64,000 bases of DNA from the NCBI RefSeq assembly GCF_003675385.1, contig NZ_RCWZ01000002.1, positions 1,054,001 to 1,118,000 of the forward strand, written 5' to 3'. A program made the translations under genes and the position numbers. Source of the stretch: Mucilaginibacter kameinonensis (lineage in GTDB: Bacteria > Bacteroidota > Bacteroidia > Sphingobacteriales > Sphingobacteriaceae). This document shows positions 46,805-54,450 of the stretch, one piece after another; within the stretch, counting starts at the first letter, position 1; every line of letters begins with the position of its first letter. Under the pieces are notes generated by a model. That model was given only the letters and a program-made list of their open reading frames with translations, did no database searches and had not been told where the DNA came from.

Positions 46805-46887
46805 TCATGTTGAACTTGTTTCAACACCTCACGTGCTAAGCAAAACGCCCACCTATCCTGTGGGGTGCTGAAACAAGTTCAGCATGA
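46805..46887. repeat. REP-like inverted repeat
   Basis: A 24-base arm at 46805-46828 (TCATGTTGAACTTGTTTCAA plus CACC) is complementary to 46864-46887 with two mismatches. This TTGAACTTGTTTCA family is a common dispersed element in Bacteroidota (general knowledge). It lies in the 361-base gap between the regulator and the porin; the rest of the gap (46888-47140) shows no convincing gene. Confidence 0.8.
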
Positions 46888-47140
46888 CGCCCGTGATCAT
46901 CTCTTTCCTCCCAATCACCATGAGAAAACCACCTTCTCAAAATGAAAAGGATCATTCAGATGCCGCTCATCAAAAAATAAAGACAAAATAATTAAAAGGC
47001 TGATAATCAAATCGGCGAAAAATATTGCAGCCGCTTTGGTATAGCAATTGGCAGGCGTGCCATAATTAACGCAGGTAGGGGCAAAAAAAATTAAACACTG
47101 CAACCCGCCCTTGCCGCGAACAAATAATATCATATTCAAA

Positions 47141-48532
47141 ATGAAAAAACTTCTCTTATTTATTGCTTTAGGCCTTACACTTCTTTTAGCCTATGCCCAG
47201 GCAAACGCTGCATCATTACAAGACAGCATCATTGTTAAAGACACCGTAAAAACCAAACCCGAGCCATTTGCTTTTGGCGATTTTACCTGGCTTAACGGTA
47301 ACGACCGCCGTCACAAAGCTTTACTTGATACCAAATATTTCACCGGTCGTTTCCTGCTTGATTTTAACTATACCGCTTCAAACAATAACCCAGTAGACCA
47401 TACCGTAGTTGGTTCAACCGCTTTGGCACGCGACCATGAGTTTGAAATTTCGACAGTTGCCTTTGGCGGCGATTTTCACTACGATAACGTGCGGGCCAGC
47501 GTACTCACGCAGTTCGGCACCCGGTCCACAGTGGTGCCCCGTAACGATTTTAGTGTTACCCGCGGGCAGTTCGACCTCACAACAGCCTACCGCTACCTGA
47601 GCGAGGCCAACGCCGGTTATCACTTCAACGTGCTGAATGGTATTAACGTTGATGCCGGCTTGTTCATGTCGTACGTAGGTTTATTCTCATACTATAATGC
47701 CGAGAACTGGGCTTATCAGCCATCATTTACAAGCGACAATACACCGTGGTTCTTTAACGGCGTTCGTGTACAAATCTTTGTATCGGATAAACTGAAAATT
47801 GAGCCTTGGCTTATCAACGGCTGGCAATCATATGGCATGTTTAACAGCAGACCAGGTATTGGTGGTCAAATTCTTTGGCGCCCAAAAGAATGGTTACAGG
47901 TATTAACCAATAACTACTACGGTGCCGATACTCAGGACAAACCGGGCCGTAAACGTTTCCATACTGATAATAGCGTAGAGGTTCGTTACTATAAAAACAA
48001 AAATACGTTTGTAAATAGCATGGCTTTCTCTTTAACCGGCGACCTTGGCGATGAGAAAGGAGACGGTGTTAACGGCTTTAAATCTGACCCGGTTAAAGGC
48101 CCTGCCCAATACTTTGCAAGTGCTATGTTTTACAACCGTATGGTGATGGCTAACGGCCATTTAGGCTGGACTATAGGTGGTGGTGTAATGAATAACCCTG
48201 GCCGTTACCTGGTGCTTTACCCGACAGGCGATGCAAACCCAATTCCGGCAGTAGGTACCGGCGCAATTGGTACACATCCGTTCTCGGCTAATCCTGGTGA
48301 TAAATTTCATGCTTATGACTATTCAACCACAGTCGATTTAATGCCTAACGATTACCTTACCTTCAGGATGGAAGTTGTACACCGTCATGCAGATGTGCCT
48401 TACTTTGCCGGTCACGGTGGTGTTACCTCTCCGGATGGTTATAATACTACCCCGCTATCCGGAACTAATTTTACCCCCGATCTGGTAAATTCTGAAACGA
48501 GATTCATAGCAGCCCTGCTGGTGCGCTTTTAA
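47141..48532 (+). CDS. Outer-membrane beta-barrel porin
   Basis: A 463-residue protein from the ATG at 47141 (MKKLLLFIALGLTLLLAYAQ, signal peptide ending NAA). The frame opens at 47111, but that would place charged residues before the signal. The mature part alternates aromatic and polar residues in strand-like stretches and ends in a C-terminal aromatic strand (NSETRFIAALLVRF), as in outer-membrane barrels. FGDFTWLNGNDRRHKALLDT and IEPWLINGWQSYGMFNSRPG match the DUF1597/BBP2-like porin family. Substrate unknown. Confidence 0.82.
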   Translation: MKKLLLFIALGLTLLLAYAQANAASLQDSIIVKDTVKTKPEPFAFGDFTWLNGNDRRHKALLDTKYFTGRFLLDFNYTASNNNPVDHTVVGSTALARDHEFEISTVAFGGDFHYDNVRASVLTQFGTRSTVVPRNDFSVTRGQFDLTTAYRYLSEANAGYHFNVLNGINVDAGLFMSYVGLFSYYNAENWAYQPSFTSDNTPWFFNGVRVQIFVSDKLKIEPWLINGWQSYGMFNSRPGIGGQILWRPKEWLQVLTNNYYGADTQDKPGRKRFHTDNSVEVRYYKNKNTFVNSMAFSLTGDLGDEKGDGVNGFKSDPVKGPAQYFASAMFYNRMVMANGHLGWTIGGGVMNNPGRYLVLYPTGDANPIPAVGTGAIGTHPFSANPGDKFHAYDYSTTVDLMPNDYLTFRMEVVHRHADVPYFAGHGGVTSPDGYNTTPLSGTNFTPDLVNSETRFIAALLVRF

Positions 48533-48621
48533 GCACAGTGGGCGTATCATATAAACGTACTTTAAAACCGCGATAACTTATCCCGTTTGGATTGTAAGGG
48601 TAGGTTTAGTAAAGGTTGGAG

Positions 48622-48647
48622 GCCGGGTTTTGCCGCCCGGCTTTTTT
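48622..48647 (+). terminator. Rho-independent terminator after the porin gene
   Basis: GCCGGG (48622-48627) pairs with CCCGGC (48636-48641), followed directly by TTTTTT. Confidence 0.92.
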
Positions 48648-48682
48648 ATGCCCTTAATTTCAAGAATTAAATAGTAAACAAA

Positions 48683-49285
48683 ATGAAAAATTCAATTAAA
48701 ATGATCATCGTCATGATGGTGATCGGTATACAGGCAAATTGCCTTATGGCACAAAATACAGATGCCAATTCAGGTATTTATTTAACTGTTCAGGATTACA
48801 AATCAGGCAAATTGAGCTATGAGCCTGAAGCTGGAAAAAAGCTAAAACTTAACGATTTTTTAGGTGGTAGCCGCATTAGTATTCTTTCTGGGGACAAAAA
48901 GATTAGATTAGCAAAAAGCGAAATATTTGGCTACCGCTATGAAGGTAAGGATTACAGGCTTTACCAAAACGAGGCGTACGAGGTGATTGATACGGCAGGC
49001 TTCCCGCTTTATGCCCATGTACAGCTAATGCCACAAGGTAAAGGCTATTCACGTACCGAAACTTATTTCTATAGTACTGATACTACAACGCCGGTTTTAA
49101 ACCTAACTATAGCAAACGTGTACAGGAGTTTTCCCGGACAAAATGATTTCAGGTACAGCATCCGCAATTACTTTCACGGTGATGCCGATTTGATGGCTTA
49201 TGACAGCTTAAACCGGGAATACCAGATCAAATACCTGTATTTTGAGCATCAACATGCAAAGGGCACTCAACACGCATCCTTATAA
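48683..49285 (+). CDS. Secreted hypothetical protein
   Basis: A 200-residue protein with a signal peptide (MIIVMMVIGIQANCLMAQ). The mature part contains LSYEPEAGKKLKLNDFLGGS and a charged, aromatic C-terminus (RNYFHGDADLMAYDSLNREY, KGTQHASL). No known motif. It follows a terminator and precedes another, so it is a separate unit. Confidence 0.6.
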   Translation: MKNSIKMIIVMMVIGIQANCLMAQNTDANSGIYLTVQDYKSGKLSYEPEAGKKLKLNDFLGGSRISILSGDKKIRLAKSEIFGYRYEGKDYRLYQNEAYEVIDTAGFPLYAHVQLMPQGKGYSRTETYFYSTDTTTPVLNLTIANVYRSFPGQNDFRYSIRNYFHGDADLMAYDSLNREYQIKYLYFEHQHAKGTQHASL

Positions 49286-49311
49286 ATAATTAACTATTGA
49301 TTTTCCAAACC

Positions 49312-49346
49312 AAACAGCAATCCCGGCGCGAGGCCGGGAGCTGTTT
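49312..49346. terminator. Bidirectional terminator
   Basis: AAACAGC, then TCCCGGC, pair with GCCGGGA and GCTGTTT around a short GCGAG loop. It lies between the + strand hypothetical gene and the end of the minus-strand PLP enzyme gene, overlapping its stop codon. Confidence 0.85.
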
Positions 49347-50502
49347 ATTGTTCTAAAGCCTGTTTGATATCTGCTATCAGATAGTGCGGATCTTCGAGCC
49401 CAATATACATCCGTATTAATTGATGATGACCGTTATTGGTTGAATAATCCTCTTTCTTAAATGATGCTATGGCCGGCACAACAAGGCTTTCGTGGCCACC
49501 CCACGAAACTGCCAGCAGGATATGCTGCAGGCTGTTACAAAACGTTTCAATTTTATTGAATGTGCTGTTTTTTAATACCAGGCTAAACAAACCGCCACAG
49601 CCCTGCATTTGTTGATTTACGAGATCGGCTTGTTGAAACTGTGGACTGAACGGCCAGATCACTTCCTGCACTGCCGGGTGGTTTGCAAGCCATTCTGTGA
49701 TGATCCGGGTGCTTTCAAAGCTACGTTGCAAACGAAGCGGGAGGGTCCTTAAGCCCCGCAAAAGCAGCCATGCCGAATGAGGGGACAATGCAGGGCCGGT
49801 ATTCATGAATTCATGCTCAAAAAGCTTTTTAAGCAAAGCCTTGCTACCGGTAAGTACGCCGGCTACCACATCCGAGTGCCCTCCAATATATTTTGTTGCC
49901 GATTGCGCAACCAAATCAACCCCCATTGATATGGGTTGCTGATAAAGGGGGCTGCAATAGCTGTTATCGATCATGGTTATGATACCTCTTGATTTTGCGA
50001 AGCCGGTCACTTTTCTGATATCCTGTAGCGCATAGCAAAATGTATTGGGGCTTTCGAGGTAAATTAAGCGGGTTTGCGGAGTTGCCGCTTGTTCAAAATT
50101 TTCAAAAACTGTTCCGTCAATAAATGTGGTGGTGATGCCAAATTTGGGTAAAAAGTCTTTGAAAAGTTTAATTGTCCAGCTGTACAGGTTATCCACTGCA
50201 ATAATATGATCGCCCGATTTCAGCAGGGACAAGATTGGGATGCTAATGGCGCTGATGCCGCTGCTGAACAAAAGTGCGTCTTCGGCACCGTCTAACGCGG
50301 CAAGTTTTTTTCTGAGTATATTGAGTGTTGGGTTTTGACCCCTTGAGTACAAGCTGCTTTCAAATTCATCATTCATAGCCTCCCTAAGCCCTGCAACATC
50401 TTTAAAACTGAAGTTGCTTGATTGCATAATGGGTGGCGAAACGGCGTTAAAATAGTTCTCTCTTTCCTCCCCAAGTTCATTTAAAATAAATGACAAATCC
50501 AT
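49345..50502 (-). CDS. PLP-dependent trans-sulfuration enzyme (Cys/Met metabolism family)
   Basis: A 385-residue enzyme of the cystathionine gamma-synthase/methionine gamma-lyase family. The start is the ATG at 50502 (MDLSFILNELGEERENYFNA); the frame runs further upstream into the permease gene. Motifs: SRGQNPTLNILRKKLAALDG, AEDALLFSSGISAISIPILS, IIAVDNLYSW, VDLVAQSATKYIGGHSDVVA with the PLP-binding Lys in SATKYIGGH. A TAA and 2 bases separate it from the permease, so both are one operon. Substrate specificity is not readable from sequence. Confidence 0.88.
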   Translation of the reverse strand: MDLSFILNELGEERENYFNAVSPPIMQSSNFSFKDVAGLREAMNDEFESSLYSRGQNPTLNILRKKLAALDGAEDALLFSSGISAISIPILSLLKSGDHIIAVDNLYSWTIKLFKDFLPKFGITTTFIDGTVFENFEQAATPQTRLIYLESPNTFCYALQDIRKVTGFAKSRGIITMIDNSYCSPLYQQPISMGVDLVAQSATKYIGGHSDVVAGVLTGSKALLKKLFEHEFMNTGPALSPHSAWLLLRGLRTLPLRLQRSFESTRIITEWLANHPAVQEVIWPFSPQFQQADLVNQQMQGCGGLFSLVLKNSTFNKIETFCNSLQHILLAVSWGGHESLVVPAIASFKKEDYSTNNGHHQLIRMYIGLEDPHYLIADIKQALEQ

Positions 50503-50504
50503 AA

Positions 50505-51833
50505 TTAAAGTGTAGTAATAGGTTTTTGGCTTCGTTTTGTGATATAGTATATAATAAGGCCTGCTATAAATGCGCTGATGCATATCAAAGCAGCCTGCGG
50601 ATTTTCAATAAAAATGCTGATGGTAACAAACCAATATGTGGTAATAAATATGATAGGTATAACTGGGTACCACTTCATAACATATATACCGGTATTATTA
50701 AGCTGCTTGGTTTTACGCCGTAAAATGAAGATCGTAATAGCTGCGGTTGAAAGGCCTACAGTATCAAAAAACATCACGTAGCTTAATATGGTTTGAAACG
50801 AGCTGGCAAAAAACAGGATGATGAGTACGGCACCGACAAAGAAGGTAAGTCCAAATTCCTGTACCTGGGTTTGGCTGTTTACACGTTTAAAGCGTGCCGG
50901 TAATATGCCGTCTTCGGCCATGGCATAGTAAACACGCGGATTGGCCATGATATTTACATTAACAAAAGCCAGCACCGAAACAAACATTAACAGAGATACT
51001 ATTTTGTATCCAGCCGCTCCAAACAAAACCCCGGCAAGTGTTGCCGCCAGCGTGGTCTTGTGCTGAAGACCGCTAATTCCCAGAACAGAATAATAGGCAA
51101 AGTTGATAAGCATATATAATGATATCACGGTGGCTATCCCAAAAAATATAGCCTTGGGGATATTGATTTTCGGGTTTATAATATCGCCTCCAAAATTTAT
51201 GGTTTGCTGGTAGCCGCCGTAGGTGAAAAATACAGCCACCAAACTTAATCCGAACGCACTTATATTGTTATTATTATGATATGCGATAACTTCTTTGGCG
51301 GTATGGATATTGCCTTTGAACACGGCGGCGCACAAAATCAAGATCATGCATATTTTAAAAAGGGTAAGTATATTTTGGGTACGGGCACTCATCTTAATAC
51401 CCAGGTAATTGATGATGTACAAAATAAGCACCGATGTTATGGTCATGATTTTGATGCCCGTATCGTTTTGAAGGCTTGGGGGCATAATAACAGGATTAAT
51501 ATATTCTGCACCTATAAGTGCTACGGCAGCCACCGACGCGGCGTTGCTTATTACCAGTACCCAATTAATCATAAAAGCAAAAGCAGGGTGAAAGCAGTAC
51601 GAAAAAACCTTGTAAAAACCACCGGTAGTAGGGTAGCGTGCACCAATTTCGGCAAAGGTAAGTGCCCCACATAAACTCACTGCACCACCAAGTAGCCAGG
51701 CCCCGAAATACAAAAGAGGAGTGCTTGAGTTTTTAGCCACTTCGACAGGCGCCGCGAAAATGCCCATGCCAATCACAAGGCTCACAACAATCATTGAAAG
51801 ATCAAAACGGTTGAGTTTTGGCGTTATGCTCAT
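50505..51833 (-). CDS. APC-family amino-acid permease
   Basis: A 442-residue membrane protein with about 12 hydrophobic helices (SMIVVSLVIGMGIFAAP, LYFGAWLLGGAVSLCGALTF, AEIGARYPTTGGFYKVF). The GIGIFAAP-like first helix and the AEIGARYP-TGG-Y motif mark the amino acid/polyamine permease family. It probably imports the substrate of the PLP enzyme encoded 2 bases downstream. It is transcribed divergently from the LacI gene. Confidence 0.9.
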   Translation of the reverse strand: MSITPKLNRFDLSMIVVSLVIGMGIFAAPVEVAKNSSTPLLYFGAWLLGGAVSLCGALTFAEIGARYPTTGGFYKVFSYCFHPAFAFMINWVLVISNAASVAAVALIGAEYINPVIMPPSLQNDTGIKIMTITSVLILYIINYLGIKMSARTQNILTLFKICMILILCAAVFKGNIHTAKEVIAYHNNNNISAFGLSLVAVFFTYGGYQQTINFGGDIINPKINIPKAIFFGIATVISLYMLINFAYYSVLGISGLQHKTTLAATLAGVLFGAAGYKIVSLLMFVSVLAFVNVNIMANPRVYYAMAEDGILPARFKRVNSQTQVQEFGLTFFVGAVLIILFFASSFQTILSYVMFFDTVGLSTAAITIFILRRKTKQLNNTGIYVMKWYPVIPIIFITTYWFVTISIFIENPQAALICISAFIAGLIIYYITKRSQKPITTL

Positions 51834-52244
51834 GTAGTTTTAAAATACCAATTAATTAAGGGAAACACAAAATTTAAATGTAGCATAAATTCGTTAGCTC
51901 CGGGCATTGTAAAAGCTTTTATTGAATTCCTTCTTTAAAAAATATTTAGCTATAGTATCTGACAATTATTGCTTGTTTTCATTGTTTTGTAACAAATTGT
52001 TGTTGAAAAGATTAAAAATGGAAGTCATAAGCTATATTTACCCAGCCGGTTTTAAATGTTTATATTGAATAGCTAAAATATTGGCAGTTAGATGGATAAA
52101 ATTGCCTTTTTTGATTGAAAAGATGGAGTAAAGCGAGATTTTTAGTAAGATCTCCGATTTTTAACTGACTTTAGATCAGGCATAAAATTGACAAATATTT
52201 AAAGTGGCGGGCTTTCTAAACCTTAAACCTGAATTTGAGAAACG
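51834..52244. other. Intergenic region between permease and LacI gene
   Basis: 411 bases, AT-rich, no convincing gene. It must hold the divergent promoters of the permease (minus) and the LacI gene (plus). A TATATTTA stretch near 52033 resembles a TAnnTTTG box lacking the final G. No AAAACGTTTT operator is present here. Confidence 0.6.
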
Positions 52245-53276
52245 ATGATGAAAAAAAAGATATCCATTAAGGATATAGCCAAACTTACCGATACGTCAAT
52301 AACCACTGTTTCATTTGTTTTGAATGGAAAGGGCCGTATTAGCAAAGAGATCAGCAAAAAAATATTGGATGTAGCCCAAAAAAACGGTTATGAACCTAAT
52401 CGTATGGCCGTTGGTCTGCGTACGGGTGTTTCCAAAGTTATAGGGTTAATAGTAGAAAGCATTGGCGGTCCTTTTTTTGGGGAGATGGCGAAGGTGATAG
52501 AAGAGGAAGCCGAAAAAGGCGGATACCGCATTATATATTGCAGCACCAACAATAACCTGCAAAAGGGAAAGGACATGATCCGGATGCTAAGCCAGCAACT
52601 GGTTGATGGTTATATTATTACCCCAATGAAAGGTTTGGAAAAAGATATCCAGAACCTGGTTGACAATGAAAAGCCGGTAGTACTGATAGATGGATATTTT
52701 CCCGGAACAAACATCCCGCACGTACTGGTTGATAATTTTGCAAGTGCCTATAACGCCGTTGATTGCTTTGTAAGATCAGGCTATAAAAATATAGGCATGG
52801 TGACGGCCGATCTGGGCCTTATCCAGCTTAATGACCGTAGCCTGGGCTACAAAGCGGCTTTAAAGGATAATAAGCTGAAGGATAGTAGCAAAATGCTTTT
52901 GAAAATCCCTTTTGATATGGATAAGAATGAAGGGGTGGAAGCCATAAAAGCCTTTATTGAAAAGCAAAAGCAGATGGATGCTATCTTTTTTACCACCAAT
53001 TATCTGGGTACCATGGGCTTGCAGGCCATTAAGGATCTTAAGCTTCGTATCCCTGAAGATATCGCGGTAATCAGCTTTGATGATAATGAAGTGTTCAGTT
53101 TATATCCGCCGGGTATTACTACAATACAGCAGCCTACTTATGATATCGCTAAATCGGCAATTGACATTTTGATGGCGCAAATCAATACACACAAGCTTGA
53201 TGCTTCAAAAATCGATTTGCAGATTCCGTCTAAATTGATTGAGCGGGGATCAACCTTAGCTAAGGTCTCTGCGTAA
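52245..53276 (+). CDS. LacI-family transcriptional regulator
   Basis: A 343-residue regulator. HTH of the LacI type at residues 5-50 (ISIKDIAKLTDTSITTVSFV, LNGKGRISKEISKKILDVAQ), then a periplasmic-binding-like effector domain (VIGLIVESIGGPFFGEMAKV, VVLIDGYFPG, NIGMVTADLG, AVISFDDNEVFSLYPPGITT). Two matching palindromes, AAAACGTTTT type, lie just downstream of it (53321 and 53538), so it probably represses the RNA and the BSP gene that follow. The inducer is likely a sugar or glycan, given the GH92 gene nearby. Confidence 0.93.
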   Translation: MMKKKISIKDIAKLTDTSITTVSFVLNGKGRISKEISKKILDVAQKNGYEPNRMAVGLRTGVSKVIGLIVESIGGPFFGEMAKVIEEEAEKGGYRIIYCSTNNNLQKGKDMIRMLSQQLVDGYIITPMKGLEKDIQNLVDNEKPVVLIDGYFPGTNIPHVLVDNFASAYNAVDCFVRSGYKNIGMVTADLGLIQLNDRSLGYKAALKDNKLKDSSKMLLKIPFDMDKNEGVEAIKAFIEKQKQMDAIFFTTNYLGTMGLQAIKDLKLRIPEDIAVISFDDNEVFSLYPPGITTIQQPTYDIAKSAIDILMAQINTHKLDASKIDLQIPSKLIERGSTLAKVSA

Positions 53277-53320
53277 CAGGGAGTTTAGTATTGGTAAACA
53301 AATATTGTGAAAATCATTTG

Positions 53321-53347
53321 GTAAAACGTTTTAATTGTCTACATTTG
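53321..53347 (+). promoter_or_regulatory. LacI-type operator with TAnnTTTG promoter box (site 1)
   Basis: GTAAAACGTTTTAA (53321-53334) is a near-palindrome with the CG centre typical of LacI-family operators. TACATTTG (53340-53347) fits the Bacteroidota -7 consensus. No gene starts downstream; transcription from here would produce the small RNA described at 53353-53485. Confidence 0.6.
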
Positions 53348-53352
53348 AATAA

Positions 53353-53485
53353 TGCACTGATCTGAATTGGGTAGTGCGAAGGGGGAGATGATCTCCTGAG
53401 GGTTCAAGTGCTTCATAGTTCTTTTTTACTAATATTGTTTAATTAATAAAGACGCCTGTTGTTTGAAGAGCAACAGGCGTTTATT
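53353..53485 (+). ncRNA. Candidate small RNA controlled by the LacI operator
   Basis: About 130 bases between an operator-linked promoter (site 1) and a strong terminator. The transcript can form hairpins GCACT/AGTGC (53354-53358 with 53373-53377) and GGAGA/TCTCC (53384-53388 with 53392-53396) before the terminator stem. No ORF longer than a few codons is present. The same operator stands before the next gene, so both would respond to the same signal. Function unknown; it could be a trans-acting RNA for carbohydrate regulation. Confidence 0.5.
53452..53485 (+). terminator. Rho-independent terminator
   Basis: ACGCCTGTTG (53452-53461) pairs exactly with CAACAGGCGT (53471-53480), followed by TTATTTT. 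It ends the candidate small RNA. Confidence 0.92.
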
Positions 53486-53537
53486 TTGACCTGATAAAAA
53501 AATACATAATAATATTACAAAGGATTGTGTTTTTAAT

Positions 53538-53561
53538 GATAAAACGTTTTATCTATATTTG
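53538..53561 (+). promoter_or_regulatory. LacI-type operator with TAnnTTTG promoter box (site 2)
   Basis: GATAAAACGTTTTATC (53538-53553) is a perfect 16-base palindrome. TATATTTG (53554-53561), an exact TAnnTTTG box, follows immediately, about 43 bases before the ATG at 53604. Occupied by the upstream LacI protein it would block transcription of the BSP gene. Confidence 0.7.
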
Positions 53562-53603
53562 GACGGTTTTACCTACTATCACGCGCAAAAACCAAAACAA
53601 TTC

Positions 53604-54272
53604 ATGAAAAAAATACTTATTCCACTACTTTTAATTGGGGCAACATGTTGTGGCGCCAAAGCCAATGCCCAGGAAGTTTTCAAGAAAAAAGGGTACCAGG
53701 TAACTTTCATTAATAAGGATGCTGCCTTCAGCACCGAATTGAAAGACAAGCTGATCAAAACCTTTTTTGAGGTATATCCTAAACTGGCAAAAGAGTACAA
53801 CAAAAACACATCTAAAAAGGTAACTTTTGTTATCGACACCGCCTATGATGGCGTAGCGGCTACCGGGAATGATACCGTAGTATTCAGCGCTAAATACATG
53901 ACTAAACATCCTGGCGACATTGATGTAGTTACGCACGAAGTAATGCATATTGTGCAGGCTTACGGTAACAGCGTTGGTCCCGGATGGTTAACTGAAGGCA
54001 TTGCCGACTATGTCCGTTTTAAATTTGGAGTTGATAACGCCGGTGCAAAATGGGCGTTACCTGCCTTTAAATCAACCCAAAACTATGATAATGCTTACCG
54101 CATAACCGCCCGTTTCCTGGTATGGACAGAAAAAAACTTTAAACCAGGATTGGTTAAGGAACTGGATAAGCAACTGCGCGACCATACTTACACAAACGAT
54201 AGCTGGAAAAATCTTACCGGTAAAACTGTCGACGAATTGTGGGCTGCCTATGCAGCAAACCCTGCTATTTAA
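53604..54272 (+). CDS. Secreted basic-secretory-protein-family putative metallopeptidase
   Basis: A 222-residue protein from the ATG at 53604 (MKKILIPLLLIGATCCGAKA, signal peptide ending NAQ). The frame opens at 53559, but the signal peptide and the promoter at 53554-53561 fix the start. It carries HEVMH at 111-115 (THEVMHIVQAYGNS) followed by GWLTEGIADYVRF, the zinc-binding and conserved Glu region of the BSP family (plant-like basic secretory proteins). It is probably periplasmic or extracellular. It is under the LacI-type operator at 53538 and upstream of a GH92 gene. Confidence 0.85.
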   Translation: MKKILIPLLLIGATCCGAKANAQEVFKKKGYQVTFINKDAAFSTELKDKLIKTFFEVYPKLAKEYNKNTSKKVTFVIDTAYDGVAATGNDTVVFSAKYMTKHPGDIDVVTHEVMHIVQAYGNSVGPGWLTEGIADYVRFKFGVDNAGAKWALPAFKSTQNYDNAYRITARFLVWTEKNFKPGLVKELDKQLRDHTYTNDSWKNLTGKTVDELWAAYAANPAI

Positions 54273-54450
54273 AACGTTTATGTTTGTTGTGTAACAAATG
54301 TAGCTAAACCACAATTGGCACTGTGTTTTATATAAATTAGCTGCCTTATCACAAAAAAGCTAAAGGCTGTAATGTAAATAAACAGGAGGGCCGGTGATGA
54401 TGAATATTTTTCCGGCGTAGCCGGGAACAAGGATATACTTAATAGTACAA

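Noticed and set aside
46915..47139. 74-codon minus-strand ORF with a hydrophobic stretch
   Set aside because: Could be a small membrane protein, but there is no promoter or known motif and it overlaps the porin leader. Too weak to list.
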